64,000 nt of DNA from Pseudo-nitzschia pungens (Eukaryota > Bacillariophyta > Bacillariophyceae > Bacillariales > Bacillariaceae): positions 1,116,001 to 1,180,000 of the forward strand of contig CM074763.1 in assembly GCA_037355855.1 (NCBI GenBank). The letters run 5' to 3'. Both the position numbers and the translations under genes were made by a program. Under the pieces are notes generated by a model. That model saw nothing but the letters and a program-made list of their open reading frames with translations. It was not told the origin of the DNA and searched no databases. Position 1 is the stretch's first letter. Each line of letters opens with the position of its first letter. Of the stretch, positions 11,539 to 22,446 are shown in pieces.

Positions 11539-12381
11539 CTATAACATTTGTTTGATGTATTCGTCGATTTCTTCCCCCTGGTCACCGTATTCTTTGCCCT
11601 GTTTCAGCGACAGGAGATTCTTTTCGAATTTGCTTCGGGTTGCCGAGAGAGGGAAGGGTCGCAAAAAGTTGGCGACGGCATCGAAGGATTTGCCAGCAGT
11701 CGTCAACTCGTGTACCAAATCTTCCATACAAATCATTCCGTGTTCGTTGCCCAGTGCATTTTCGATGATGGTGTTGTCTGAGAGGGGGACCTTTTCCCCC
11801 TTAACGGTCCCGAAGGATTTACGTTCCATCAAATCTCCCACCAGTCCATCGGAAGGTTTGCCATAGACAACCCAGGGTTCGACCAAATGCAAATGTCTCT
11901 TGGTAATTTCGGTGTAACGAACAAATACTCCAGTATTGGCCTCTTTCAGACGCAGCTGCAACAAAATGTTCAAGACGCATCTCGGAGGATGGCCGGCATC
12001 TTCACGAATACGAATGACGAAGACATAAGGACTTCCTACCGAGTTTGCCTTGTATTGGATAACCTGCGTTTGTTCTTCGTCATCGGAATCGCTGTTGCCC
12101 CCAACAAGAATTTCCTTCGTTTTGATCTCGGTTTTCTTCGAGGCCCTTTTCTGCATTCCCTTCTTCTTCACGCGTCGGTAACGAATTTGCTCATGCCGTC
12201 GTTGTTTGGCTTTTGCTAGAAACGTGGCTGGTTTTCTCACGTATGTTCCCTTTCGCACGGAAGTTTTTTTGTCTTCCTGGGCAGCCTTCTTGCGCCGAAG
12301 ATCGTCGAGATCGTGGCGTCTCTTCAGGACAGATTCCGGCACCAAGGGCAGATCCTTGTGTTCGTCTTTAATAGGTGCCAT
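11539..12381 (-). CDS. uL30-family protein, ribosome biogenesis factor RLP7/RPL7L1-like
   Basis: A 280-residue protein with the uL30 fold. The N-terminus is LPLVPESVLKRRHDLDDLRRKK, the usual RPL7/RLP7 start, followed by a very basic stretch. An acidic linker (GGNSDSDDEEQ) precedes the core FVIRIREDAGHPPRCVLNILLQLRLKEANTGVFV. It continues with VEPWVVYGKP and LSDNTIIENALG.EHGMICMEDLVHEL. The DNTIIE and the longer basic N-terminus resemble the biogenesis paralogue (RLP7 in yeast, RPL7L1 in animals) more than the mature 60S protein, but RPL7 itself cannot be excluded. The ATG at 12381 is chosen because MAPIKDEHKDLPLVPE aligns with family starts. An in-frame ATG at 12543 would add 54 residues of unrelated composition, probably 5' UTR. 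Confidence 0.85.
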   Translation of the reverse strand: MAPIKDEHKDLPLVPESVLKRRHDLDDLRRKKAAQEDKKTSVRKGTYVRKPATFLAKAKQRRHEQIRYRRVKKKGMQKRASKKTEIKTKEILVGGNSDSDDEEQTQVIQYKANSVGSPYVFVIRIREDAGHPPRCVLNILLQLRLKEANTGVFVRYTEITKRHLHLVEPWVVYGKPSDGLVGDLMERKSFGTVKGEKVPLSDNTIIENALGNEHGMICMEDLVHELTTAGKSFDAVANFLRPFPLSATRSKFEKNLLSLKQGKEYGDQGEEIDEYIKQML

Positions 12382-12543
12382 TGTCTGCGTTAAAGAGCTT
12401 CTATTTGCTAGTGGTGATTGCTTTGTTCTTTGGATGTTATTTATCTGGGAGAGACGTCCAGGTACGGTTTGTGTCGTGGCCGTCAAGAGTTGGTTATCCC
12501 GGAAAGGCGACGATAGAAAGATAACACGACGTTCTCCTTCCAT

Positions 12544-13037
12544 TATTTTTTGTGCTGGTGCGATTACTTAGATCAGCAGGTTGTTTCCAAAAATTCCTTT
12601 TCTGGTAGGGATCCAAGCATCGATGGTTGGTTCAGGAAGAAACGTCCGTCCTTTTACCCACTGATCCACAAGGGTCACATCAATGCACGTTTGAAGACGT
12701 GTAAAATGCCTTCAACAAACGGACATCGTTCTTTTTTTCTCGAGGTGATTTCAAGACTAGACGACGACTTCGAAGACCCAAAACAAGACTGCATCATGCG
12801 AGAGGTGTTCTCCGTAACTCAAGTAACCGTCTCGCTCCTCTCTGTGTCGATGTCAAAGCGCATAAATGCTTCCAACTCCACAACGTTTCAGAAATAATAA
12901 CATCGTCATTCTGCTGTACCGTATCTGATCGCCGCTACAAAGAAAAGTCGAAGCACCGCAAATCAGTGGTATCAGCTGTATCATCTGATCCGGAAGCATA
13001 GAAGACTTCGACGTCGTTAAATTAAAAAAAGAAGAAC
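12544..13037. other. Divergent spacer between the uL30-like gene and the small membrane protein
   Basis: Roughly 500 bp holding both promoters. An open frame at 12550-12897 has no start in good context and no recognisable family, so it is not called. Confidence 0.35.
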
Positions 13038-13794
13038 TTGAAGATGGGACTTTCCATGTTCATCAACTACACCTCGACTCGGGTTCGCAAGGCTGTATCT
13101 TCGGGAAATCAAGATATGGGTGTTGCCCTGGCGTTGTATGTTGTCTATCCAGCAATTTTATGGCTTCTAATCGACAAATTCCACGGTGTTTGTGGACTCG
13201 ATACATACGCCGAAAAACAAGAGGCGGTAGCAGCAAACAAATCCATCTTCTTGTGAGTACAGGTCTGTGATCAGGCGAACGCGTCGGATGTGTATGTGTC
13301 GTAACAATTCTCTCACAATTGGATCATACTTGGATACATTTTTGAAATCTCGCAGTTGGTTCACGGCACTCATGCGAACCTACAAATTGACATCAATACT
13401 CCTCTTTCAGGCTGATGCCAGCGATAAAGAAGAGGATCCGGAGACAGAGCGTCTAGTAGATTGTGGAGAATCAGACGGCGAAGGTTGCACGAAGCAGAAA
13501 TGCCGAGTGTGGTTCACTCTAAGTCAAGAACTGACAGCGATTTTGTGTGTGGCATTTCTGTTGATCGTCTGTCTTCCAGTTCTTGCGTTTTGGTTCATGT
13601 TCATCGGCGCATGTGTTTCATCATGCAACATATTTTCGCTTTTTAGGAGACTATGGAAGGATGCACATTCGGTACCAATACCAAATGGGGATTCAATCAT
13701 GGATGACTCACGAAGTGGAGATGAAATCGAATTCCAAGAGTTTCTCAACAATTTTGCAGATGATGCGAACGATTTTGATCGGAGCAGAACTTAG
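13038..13794 (+). CDS. Small predicted two-helix membrane protein, unknown function
   Basis: Not recognised. Two exons, 13038-13252 and 13422-13794, give about 195 residues. The donor is CTT|GTGAGT; the acceptor that keeps the frame is GCCAG|CGA at 13421, whereas the better-looking CTTTCAG at 13410 would not. Residues about 26-45 (GVALALYVVYPAILWLLIDKF) form a first hydrophobic segment. A second, longer one lies about residues 105-135 (LTAILCVAFLLIVCLPVLAFWFMFIGACVSSC). The C-terminal tail is acidic (DDSRSGDEIEFQEFLNNFADDANDFD). An alternative start two codons in (ATGGGA at 13044) would expose an N-terminal Gly. Transcribed divergently from the uL30-like gene. Confidence 0.6.
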
Positions 13795-16470
13795 GATTTT
13801 ATCCGGGGGTTGAACCCTCTTGCGGGTCCTTTTTGTTCGCAACAAAATATGCCGATGGACACGTTCTATTCAAAAATCTGCGATGGCAAAAATTGTCGGT
13901 ATTTGACTTCATCCACTCCAATTTATTACATTGTTCAGAGTCTCTCCGTTTCTCGAGTACGCAGTTCGCAATTTACAATGGCTATTCCAAATTCATCATG
14001 TTTGCCAATGATTAACTGCACTTAGTCACGAATAACTGATTGAGATCATTCCTCAGAGAAAAGTGAATGCAACAATAATCTCCACTTATGGGGACAGGCA
14101 GTGATGGAGCAGAGGGATGATCCTGTTTTGGAGAGCTAAATCTACCTGGGGAACGAAAGAATGATACGTTTGATTCTCAACTGTCATTACCGAGCCAAGA
14201 TACTTAGTTTGGCCGCCTTGAGTATTCCCTTCGCGTGGTTGTCTATTGTGACATCAAGAAGGAGGATCTGCTTCGTGTCTTAGCAATGCATTCGTTGGCA
14301 GACACGAAGTTATACGGTTTCATTACAAAGTGATGCGGATACACGTACTCTGGCTTCAGTCTTTCAAGGTAATATTTTTGCGTCGTAATGATAATTTCCG
14401 CTTCATCGGTTAATAAGTTCGAAGTGGGATAGTGGGATAAAGTTGTATTCGAAAAACTTATGACCTCACAAAAAGCAAAATAGAAAATAACGATAACGAT
14501 AACGAAAACATTTTTCGTCGTTGGCAGGGATGCTGCGTCATTGTTTTACAGCATCAACCGCACACTTATCAACTAAGATAATCTCAATGGGTTACAAAAG
14601 TAACAGCCAACGAATTCTAGAAAAGTATATTATTCGATGTCAAATTAAATCGTATGACGCGACACCGCAGACTGCAACCTAGAGAATTGATCGAATGAAG
14701 TGCTGAGTTACTTCCATACATCGTATTGAGCACTACGAAGTATTTTGTTTTCGATGCTGCGCCTATCTCGAACATTGGTTTTGCTTTGGTCCAAACCTTT
14801 TCCTGGACACTCGTCATGATGATTCTTACTAGCCCAGTGTCTCGGAGCAGTCGAGAACTTGTACGACAATTCCAATTTTAGTAATTGGTCTTGCTAACTC
14901 GTTCTACCGCAATCACGACTTGCGTTCTAATCCATCCCGAAGAGATAAACGCTTCCTTTCTGGTTCAGCGGAGACCCATTCTACCTACTTGTGCGTTGGC
15001 ACCGTTTGTCCACCGTTTTGATATCCTGTCAATCGAGGGTTTTTTGCTCCGGATGCAGTAGTACCAGCGCTTTGCTGCTTGTGACAAACAGAGAGGGTAT
15101 TGCATGTATTTTTTTCTTCAGCAAGATATTGTTATCTAACCATAAGAAGGTCTGATTGCTTATCGATACCATTTTTATCAATGTTTTTAGTTGATTCACT
15201 ATTGCTGGGTAATGGAATACTTTCATTTGTTTGTAACAAAATATGGTCAGGTCGTCACACTCCAAAAAAGTCCTGGATTTACAATACAGACTTTTCAATA
15301 TGGTTTGAGGAATTTCTCATCATCCCAGGAATTGTCAGTAGTAAGAACTCGTCCTGATCAGCCGAAGCATACTAGTAGTGAGTAATTATGATTTTGTCTT
15401 CTGTTTGGCTATGTGTTTACTACTAGTGTAACCTACTGTCATGTGATCACCATGAGTTGTCTTGACTGATACAAGTAGTATCATGTGACACTCCAACCAA
15501 CGTTTGCTATTAACTCTTGTGCATCATTGTTGGGCATGATTTTTCCCTCGAGAATTTTCTAAGCAATGTGCAGCAGAAGAGCTTTCTGCATTGTTGGGAG
15601 TATTCAGATTATTGTGATCGAACCCCACGAATGGAAGAACTAAGTCTTACTGTATATTGAATATACTCTATAGTATGATACATATTTACTGCGTCCACTA
15701 CAAGTGTGGTGCAGCATGCTTAAACAATAATAGGAAGTCCAAAAATTCCTGCAGATGGCAGATACAGCAATAGTAGTAGCACTACTGGTACTAGGTGCCC
15801 CAGTAGTCACAGCTCGTGATCGGTACTACTACTAGTAGTACCAGCACCCACCAGGGGTCATGATGATAAGAATATGATCCCTGCTAGCACCGCCAATTCA
15901 CTTACCTGAAGCTACTAGTATTTTAGGATTTTGCTCATTTCACAACCTTCACACTAAATCTAAATTCTTCTCGAAAAAACTTGTACTTCGGACAGCTGCT
16001 GTTGAGTCGATGCCATGCTACTACTACTACTCCTACTAGTAGTAGTAATACTAGGATCACTTTTACCATGCTATTACAAGCATCTAATGCTTTGAAAGTG
16101 TTTCATACCTTCTCTCCTCCCCCATGCATGCTTAACACAAATCGGACAAATGACCGCCAAAATCAACACCATGGATTAGAGAAATGGAAACATGATCGAA
16201 CGTTCCCCCAGCAATTTAGTCGCTGCTGGAATTTGTCACAACGATTTTTCTGTCATCGGCATGAATAATATCCCTCACATGGCACACTTTGATCGCGAAA
16301 GGAACAATAAACCGAAACAACGTAAAAAAATTGTGAGGAAAATAGTCCAGCAATTCTTCCCTCCGACAAGAATGAGTGGGTCAAACGCGTGTAATCCCAG
16401 ACTTATCTAGAACCTCAAAGTACGACTATCGAATTCACATTTTTGACATCACGAAAAGAACCCCAGGCAC
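13795..16470. repeat. Gene-poor spacer with ACT/AGT palindromes
   Basis: About 2.7 kb without a convincing gene. It contains clusters of ACTACTAGTAGT-type palindromes at about 15368-15380, 15770-15842 (including 10-bp arms with a one-base spacer at 15822-15842) and 16017-16056. The rest is AT-rich, with stop codons in all frames. Confidence 0.5.
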
Positions 16471-16566
16471 TACTACAAAATTCTTATCAGCTGTCCCCCC
16501 GGTTCTACGTCCCCGACTACTAATTTCTACTGAAACCCGGGGACAGCTGATAAGAATTCTGTGGTA
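16471..16566 (+). mobile_element. MITE-like foldback element, copy 1
   Basis: A 96-bp element whose ends are inverted repeats of about 27 bp. The left arm reads TACTACAAAATTCTTATCAG then CTGTCCCC, and the right arm is its complement with two or three mismatches. The 40-bp centre (GGTTCTACGTCCCCGACTAC...TTTCTACTGAAACC) is shared, inverted, with copy 3 at 36360-36454. Flanks are TA/TA-like, compatible with a TA or TAC target duplication, but the exact duplication cannot be separated from the terminal sequence. Too short to encode a transposase. Confidence 0.75.
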
Positions 16567-16769
16567 TTACTTCAAGTTTTCTTTTGAGAAGTGTCTCCTC
16601 TTCGGACCAGCAGCTTTTGACCCGCATTGTTACCCGTAAACGCCCCGCAACTTACTGGCAACCTATCGGCGTGGACAAAGAAGATAGTGATATCCATAAT
16701 AATATCCGCGATGCGATACATTATTCACCTGGCAACTACCTGAATCAACGTATTAAAAATACTCTAATC

Positions 16770-18102
16770 ATGGCGGACTATAACATCAACAACACTTTTA
16801 GCAACGACGAGGGTATTGAGTATCCCCCTCCTCCGCCGCCGGATTACCCACCACCCTACGCCGATGAAGCTGCATACTCAGATGCACCGAACGAGGGTAT
16901 TGAGTATCTCCCTCCTCCGCCGCCTGACTACCCACCACCGTACGAGGACGAAACTGCATACTCAGATGCACCGATGGAACCTGATTTTCCCGACCAACAA
17001 CATTACGATGACGAATTTGAACAGACTCTGAGAGATCACGAACATCACGTGTTGCCCTACCAATACGGGGGAGCAACCGCAGGCGAAAAGCGACAGCTTC
17101 TATCGAAACGGAAAGTTTTTGGTGTGCTCGCAATGGTCTTCGTGGTGATGATTGTGGCATCTGGTATAGCAACTGCATCGAAGAACAGACAAGCGAAACA
17201 AACAAACATTGCAGAGATCAATTCCGCACTAGTTGCTCCTACCATGGGCCCCACGAAATCTTCGTGGAACCCATCCACCGAATCTCCAGTTCCCGCTCCT
17301 ACCGAGGCTCCAAAATCTGCTGTTCAATCTCCCGCCATGGATCCAAAGAACACAGTCTCTCCAGAACCGAATGTGACCGATCCCGTCGCGAGTGTGACCG
17401 ATCCCGTCGTGTCGGTGCCGTCGGACTCCAACCAAGAAACATCTTCGCATTCTACCGGTCACCACACAACCGATTCCAATCATTTGACGGACAACCCCAG
17501 TCGGCGACAACGTCAGTTTCGACGAGAAAACGGATCCCGAGTTCCCCGATGAACTTTGCGTAGACGAAATTTCGGTTCCCAAGTATTGTTACACTTTTGG
17601 AGAATCGATCGAAATCGAGTACAGGTTCTGCGATCCCGGGGCGGGAGACTGGTTCGGTGTTTTCAGACCGTATTCTCACAATCATTTCGGTCGCTTGCGT
17701 TCGATGCCCTTTTACTGGGAATATTCTTGCGGTGGCCACGAAAAGGGATGCGAGAGTCCCAGCGGATCCGGAACGATGACTCTCAACGCCAACCTCGCGG
17801 GCGGGCAATACATGTTGTACGGCATTCGCGGGAGTGGAGCGTCCTTATCAATCGGTTGCTGGGAGTGCCGTCTTTGTTGTAGGGACGAATTGCGAATCGT
17901 ATCAGCCTCAATCCTTTACCCACAACTGAACAATCCGGTGACAAAGTCGGATATCCTCGAAGCAGGTGCTGCCACAACAAATGATCTTACAACACCTGTG
18001 CATATTTGTAGTTATTATTGTTATTATTATTACTTTTGCACAAGACCATGCCTTGCACTGTGTCTACACGTATCTAATGACCCGTGGTGCAACATTAATT
18101 AA
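16770..18102 (+). CDS. Proline-rich single-pass surface protein with Cys-rich ectodomain (frame break near 17500)
   Basis: Not a recognised family. The start at 16770 (ATCATGGCG) opens a cytosolic N-terminus with two tandem 28-residue repeats, EGIEY(P/L)PPPPPDYPPPY, encoded by an 84-bp duplication (16809-16892 and 16893-16976). A transmembrane helix follows (KVFGVLAMVFVVMIVASGIATA), then a Ser/Thr/Pro stalk with VTDPV repeats. This frame stops at 17552. The +1 frame carries clearly protein-like sequence from about 17500 to 18102: DEKTDPEFPDELCVDEISVP, KYCYTFGESIEIEYRFCDPG, WEYSCGGHEKGCESP, and a C-rich GCWECRLCC segment. This is a plausible extracellular domain of the same gene. The join could be a 106-nt intron with a weak donor (17411-17516, which keeps the frame) or a one-base indel. 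N-glycosylation sites occur in the stalk. Confidence 0.55.
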
Positions 18103-18217
18103 TGTATCATCAAGAAAAGCCTTGAAGTAAATTTACTTGAAAATACATATAAACCGGTCCAGTATTCAAAACAGCACTCCCATTGACTTTTCCAAGCGGA
18201 TACAGCGCAATGCGCGG

Positions 18218-20782
18218 TCAAGATTCATCGTCCATTTCCTCTTCGCTAAATGCTGTCATATCTACCCCTACCCAGCTGGATAGTTGAAACAGCGCGCCTC
18301 CCGTCCCAACCGGCAGCAACGGTTGCTCGGCGATCGGTGACTCGTTTGCACGACAGTAGTCGTTCTTCTCGAAATTCACCCGGCCGTGGCGATCCGGGGT
18401 GATTTCGCTCCGATCGAATCCGTTGGTTTTGGATTCTTCGGTCCGAGCCACCTCCGCGCCATCGGGTTGCGTTTTCGACGCTAAACGCGAACACGACGGA
18501 CACAACGACTCGCGCAAAAGGGTTTTCGCTTCGTCCTCTTCGTTCCGAGTTTCGATTGCTTCTTCCTCCTCCCGAAGCATTTCGAGAATCGAAGGATCGG
18601 GCGCGTTCCAAAGCGACCTCGGCAAGCGAACGGGACTCCGAATCGGACCGCGATCTCCTCTGTTTCTCGGGGGAAAAATCGATTTGTCGCGGACGAGACC
18701 GTTCGACCCCTTGGTTTTCTTCGGGTTTCGCGCTGCCGCGTCCGGACCAGCTTGCCCGTGTTGTTGTTGTTGTTGTTGTCGCTCATTCACCGCCCCGCAA
18801 GGAGACGCATCGTCGTTTTGGTGAAAGCGGTCTTTCTCGTGTTTCGTTCGTTCCGAATTCGCGGTTCGATCCGATCCGGACTTTGCAATCATCTTTCGAC
18901 GTTCTTCCTTCCGGTGGTTGTTGGTTTCGTTGCGGCCCGGGTTGGTGTGCGTTTCATCGATCTTGTTTCGCTTCGCAAAGCCCGGTTGCGTTGCAATTTC
19001 GGTGTCGGGTTGGTCGGGGTCACTGGTTTCGGGGATTTGCTCTCGTCGCCCCTTTCCAGATTTCCTTTCGAGACGCGGCAAAGAAGGCTCGCCTCCGTCA
19101 TCGCGGTTCCTGGTTCGTCTGGCGTTATTTGGATTCGGCGATTCTGGCCGGTTTCGAGCCGAAGCCGCAAGAACGGCATCGGCGCAGGCATTATTGTTTG
19201 ACTCTTCTTCATCGTTCGCGTCCCGATGGGCCAGGGGTGACAAGGGTTGCGTCTCCGGTGGACTTCCCGGCACGGCTCTCGTGCGAACAGAGGCAGCAAC
19301 ATTATTATTATTATTATTACTATTACTATTTGCAGTTGTATTATTTTGTGTTGCCTGGGTCATGTCTTCGTTGGTCGTCATTGTCAACGCCGACATGGCG
19401 GTCATTCGTTCTTGGTTTGGTGTGCCCCCAACTATGCGTTGATTGCCGCGTTGATATTCTCGATCATCGCCGCAGCCACCGTCGCCATCGACGCTGCCAT
19501 CATTCTTTCTCCGTTTTTCGATCCGAGAAGGAGACTTTCCGACCGCTTTGCATCGGCGAGAATCGGAGCGAGCAAGGTGTCGATGTCCCGCGGAAAAAAC
19601 ATTGCCGCGGTCTCGTCTTTCTTCCCCGGGCTCGTCGCGTTCATCCATCTCGGATGGCCCGTGATCCACCGTATTTTTTTCGCAATACTCGTCCCGTGTC
19701 GAGCGATCGTCCCCTTCCTCTTCCCCTTCTTCATCCTCACCGTCGCTGTCGCCGTCGCCATCCTCGTCCTCTTCCTCGTCTTCCACCGCGAGAGCCTTGC
19801 GTTTTTCCATCCAGTCCAGGTATCCCCGCTGGGCTTCCGGCGAATCGTCTTCCTCGTTGGGTTCGTTTTGCGCTCGGTCTTTTTCGGGTGTCCACACCCG
19901 CGCAATGCGCTTTCCCGAAACGACGAGCATGCGTTCGACGCCCCCGTTGCGGTCGTGCTCGCGCTCGCGGCTCCGATTGGAATTGCCGTTTGGGTGGTGG
20001 ATCGCGGTCAGCGAAAAATTCCGCAGCATCCAAACCACCCCGGTCCGGACCACTCCGGTGTTGCTCGCGGACGGCAACGCGTTTTCGGGATCGATTGCAT
20101 CGTGTTGCGGTTGTGGTTGTCGTTGATGTTGCTGCTGTTGTTGCTGCTGCTGTTGCTGCGCCTTTTGGAGTTCCGTCTTGCAGAAATTGGGTTCCATCCA
20201 CGCCCGGATGGTTGCCCCGGTCTCGTCCTTCAACACCACGGTCCAGATGCCGTGATGAGCGTTCCTCTCGTCGATGGAATCGACCCAGGCGCACAGATAC
20301 AGGTCGGGATCCTCGACCCGGAGATCGTGTTCCCCCCGCAGCACGTCGCTCAGAAGGAGGCAATCGGGCGGCAGATGCGGCCGGAGGAGTTCGCATCGCT
20401 TCGGAACGTCGCCCAGCGTGCGCGCGGGAAGATACGGGGTGACGATTCCGAGGGAACGCTGCATGGCGGTCCAGGCGGGCGGCGTCGACGCATCGCGATC
20501 GCGATCGTCCCCTCCGTCCGGGTTGCCCTTCTTCTTCTTCTTCTTCTTCTCGGGGAGAGTCCTTCCGAATCCGAGGGTTCGATCGCGTTCGTCGCCGTTC
20601 GGAAGGATGCCGAGCGATTCGTTCTCTTCCTCTCCGAGCGGTGCCGATTCCTCGTCATCACCGGTCGCCCCCGGACGATCGTCGCCCCTCGACCTCGACG
20701 CCTGCCCGCGTTGCGTCTGCCACAAAACCCCGCACGGGCCGGGCGGGGCGGTCCGTTTCCGATGCCTCGCCGCTCTCTTCAT
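18218..20782 (-). CDS. HROB/MCM8IP-like OB-fold protein (homologous recombination)
   Basis: An 854-residue GC-rich frame. Near the N-terminus PPGPCGVLW (about residues 13-21) resembles the PGPAG motif of the HROB (C17orf53/MCM8IP) family. AWTAMQRSLG (103-112), ending in LPPDCLLLSDVL, corresponds to the helical segment before the OB fold. The OB fold at about 160-310 has YLCAWVDSIDERN, GIWTVVLKDETGATIRAWMEP, GVVWMLRNFSLTAI and MLVVSGKRIARVW, the layout of that family's DUF4539 domain. In animals HROB recruits the MCM8-MCM9 helicase to recombination intermediates. The OB fold is interrupted by a polyQ tract (20127-20160). The C-terminal 500 residues are acidic, Asn/Glu-rich and disordered. Opposite-strand frames over 580 codons are shadows of the GC-rich composition. 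Family assignment is by motif memory and moderately sure. Confidence 0.62.
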   Translation of the reverse strand: MKRAARHRKRTAPPGPCGVLWQTQRGQASRSRGDDRPGATGDDEESAPLGEEENESLGILPNGDERDRTLGFGRTLPEKKKKKKKGNPDGGDDRDRDASTPPAWTAMQRSLGIVTPYLPARTLGDVPKRCELLRPHLPPDCLLLSDVLRGEHDLRVEDPDLYLCAWVDSIDERNAHHGIWTVVLKDETGATIRAWMEPNFCKTELQKAQQQQQQQQQQHQRQPQPQHDAIDPENALPSASNTGVVRTGVVWMLRNFSLTAIHHPNGNSNRSREREHDRNGGVERMLVVSGKRIARVWTPEKDRAQNEPNEEDDSPEAQRGYLDWMEKRKALAVEDEEEDEDGDGDSDGEDEEGEEEGDDRSTRDEYCEKNTVDHGPSEMDERDEPGEERRDRGNVFSAGHRHLARSDSRRCKAVGKSPSRIEKRRKNDGSVDGDGGCGDDREYQRGNQRIVGGTPNQERMTAMSALTMTTNEDMTQATQNNTTANSNSNNNNNNVAASVRTRAVPGSPPETQPLSPLAHRDANDEEESNNNACADAVLAASARNRPESPNPNNARRTRNRDDGGEPSLPRLERKSGKGRREQIPETSDPDQPDTEIATQPGFAKRNKIDETHTNPGRNETNNHRKEERRKMIAKSGSDRTANSERTKHEKDRFHQNDDASPCGAVNERQQQQQQHGQAGPDAAARNPKKTKGSNGLVRDKSIFPPRNRGDRGPIRSPVRLPRSLWNAPDPSILEMLREEEEAIETRNEEDEAKTLLRESLCPSCSRLASKTQPDGAEVARTEESKTNGFDRSEITPDRHGRVNFEKNDYCRANESPIAEQPLLPVGTGGALFQLSSWVGVDMTAFSEEEMDDES

Positions 20783-22446
20783 CCCCGCATCGCGGGTTCG
20801 ATTCGATTTCTCTCTCTCCGTCGGAACTCAGAAATGGGACCGGAAGCGCGGATTGCCTTTGTCTTCGACGCGAGTTCCAATTCTATTCTAACCCGTGGGC
20901 GATACTGTATGGTGTTGGCCGACAAGAAAACTGCGTTGCGGCAGAGCTCCATTTCGAGAGAAGGAAGGTTGCTGCATCCGTTATTCGTAATTACTTCTAC
21001 TACGTACTAATTACAGTAAGGAACATCGAGGGTTTCACTGATGGGTGTCGCGAGATCAGCTTGTGATGCAATGCGATGATGAGCCACGTTCTTTTTGTCT
21101 CCCTTCCTGGAACTTGAAAAATAGTTTCTAGTTCTAAACTTTCCATCAGCCCCCTACCTAGTTAGTAGAAGCAAGAAGACTAACCTTACTCCGCACTTCG
21201 CGCCAAAAGTGACATCCAAGAAGATCTTGGTGGACGTTACATACTGGTATTCTACGGAGAACCTACTTCATAACTTGTGCAGAATCATTATTTTTTAGTG
21301 ATTCAATCAATATTCGATCGAAGACGTAATTACCGGTACCATGCTCTCCGATTCAACCAGAACATCCATGTGATACTGCATGGAAGCAGCAGCAGCGAAC
21401 TAAGAAGTCGTGATTCACAAGCGGTTAACATCCCGTGCAGTTTCGGCGTCGACAGAGAGGATGCGGTGGTGAAATTGATAACGACGAGCCAACAACAAGA
21501 CAGCGACGCGAACATGCCTGTACGGTATTGCGATTACAGAACAACACCGGAGTGGAAGTCAAGTGCAGTCCGGTCTAGTCCAGTCCGGTCTAGTCTAGTC
21601 TAGTCCAGTCCGGTCTAGTCTAGTCTAGTCCAGTCCAGTCGAGTCGAATGGAAGTGTGAGCAAGACATGTCCTACAAATAGATCTCTCCGCACCGCTTCT
21701 CTCGTTTCGTTGCGACACGTGTCACAAATAACAATAATAACGATCAATATCCTCCGGTCGGGAGGTCGCCGAGTCACTTCGGAGAGCATTGCCGAAAGGA
21801 GGAAAGACAACGCAAACCCGATGCGAGAAACGAACCCATCGAGTTGCCTCCGTCGCGTCGATGAAGCGACGAGGCGTTTCGTTTCACACGGGGCGCGAGA
21901 GCGGAGACGGATTTTCCAACCATCTACCGTACAGTTCCGCGAAACGGAACGGAACGGAGAAGCCATCCATCCGAAAGCGATCATTGCGCACGGGGAACCG
22001 CGCTCGTTCCGCGCTTGCGGCACCGCTCCCGATGTTTCGAGGCGGTCGCGCAACCATCGTTCTCTCGAATCCGATCGACGCGAGGCACGCCATCCGGCGT
22101 CGCTTCGCTTCGCTTCGCGGTGCGAGCGGGCGGAGGATGCTCGGACACCGACGCATCTCCGACGCGTCCGTCCGAGCGAACGAACGAACGAACGCGGCGA
22201 ACGGAACGCGGAACGGGTTGCCGGAGTGTCGGCGGACGGGTGGTGGACCGGAGATCGGGCCGTGCGCGGGAGCGAGCGACGCTCGATCTCCGCGGCAAGC
22301 GGCATCGACGACCGCTTCTCGAACTCGCTGATTTCGCTCGCGCTCCGTGCGAAAGGGGTTTGGCTGCGGCGCGGCGGGACCCAGAATCTCACGAGAAGCC
22401 ACGGAACGCAACGCGGCATTCCCGCATCGTTCGAACGGGATGACCG
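20783..22446. repeat. Spacer with pentanucleotide tandem repeat and GC-rich tail
   Basis: The first 770 bp are AT-rich. At about 21561-21646 there is a tandem array of TCTAG/TCCAG/TCCGG pentamers (units like CCGGTCTAGT, CTAGT and CCAGT). From 21680 the GC content rises sharply and long Arg/Ser-rich frames appear on both strands, which look compositional rather than coding. A GAACGAAC run lies near 22175-22195. Confidence 0.45.

Noticed and set aside
12550..12897. A plus-strand frame of 115 codons between the uL30-like gene and the small membrane protein
   Set aside because: No family, poor start, and it lies in a divergent promoter region.
18556..20442. A plus-strand frame of 628 codons across the HROB-like gene
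   Set aside because: It is Arg/Phe/Leu-rich, starts inside the other gene, and has no domain; the minus frame shows an OB fold and is the better reading. The frame is long because of the GC-rich codons opposite it.
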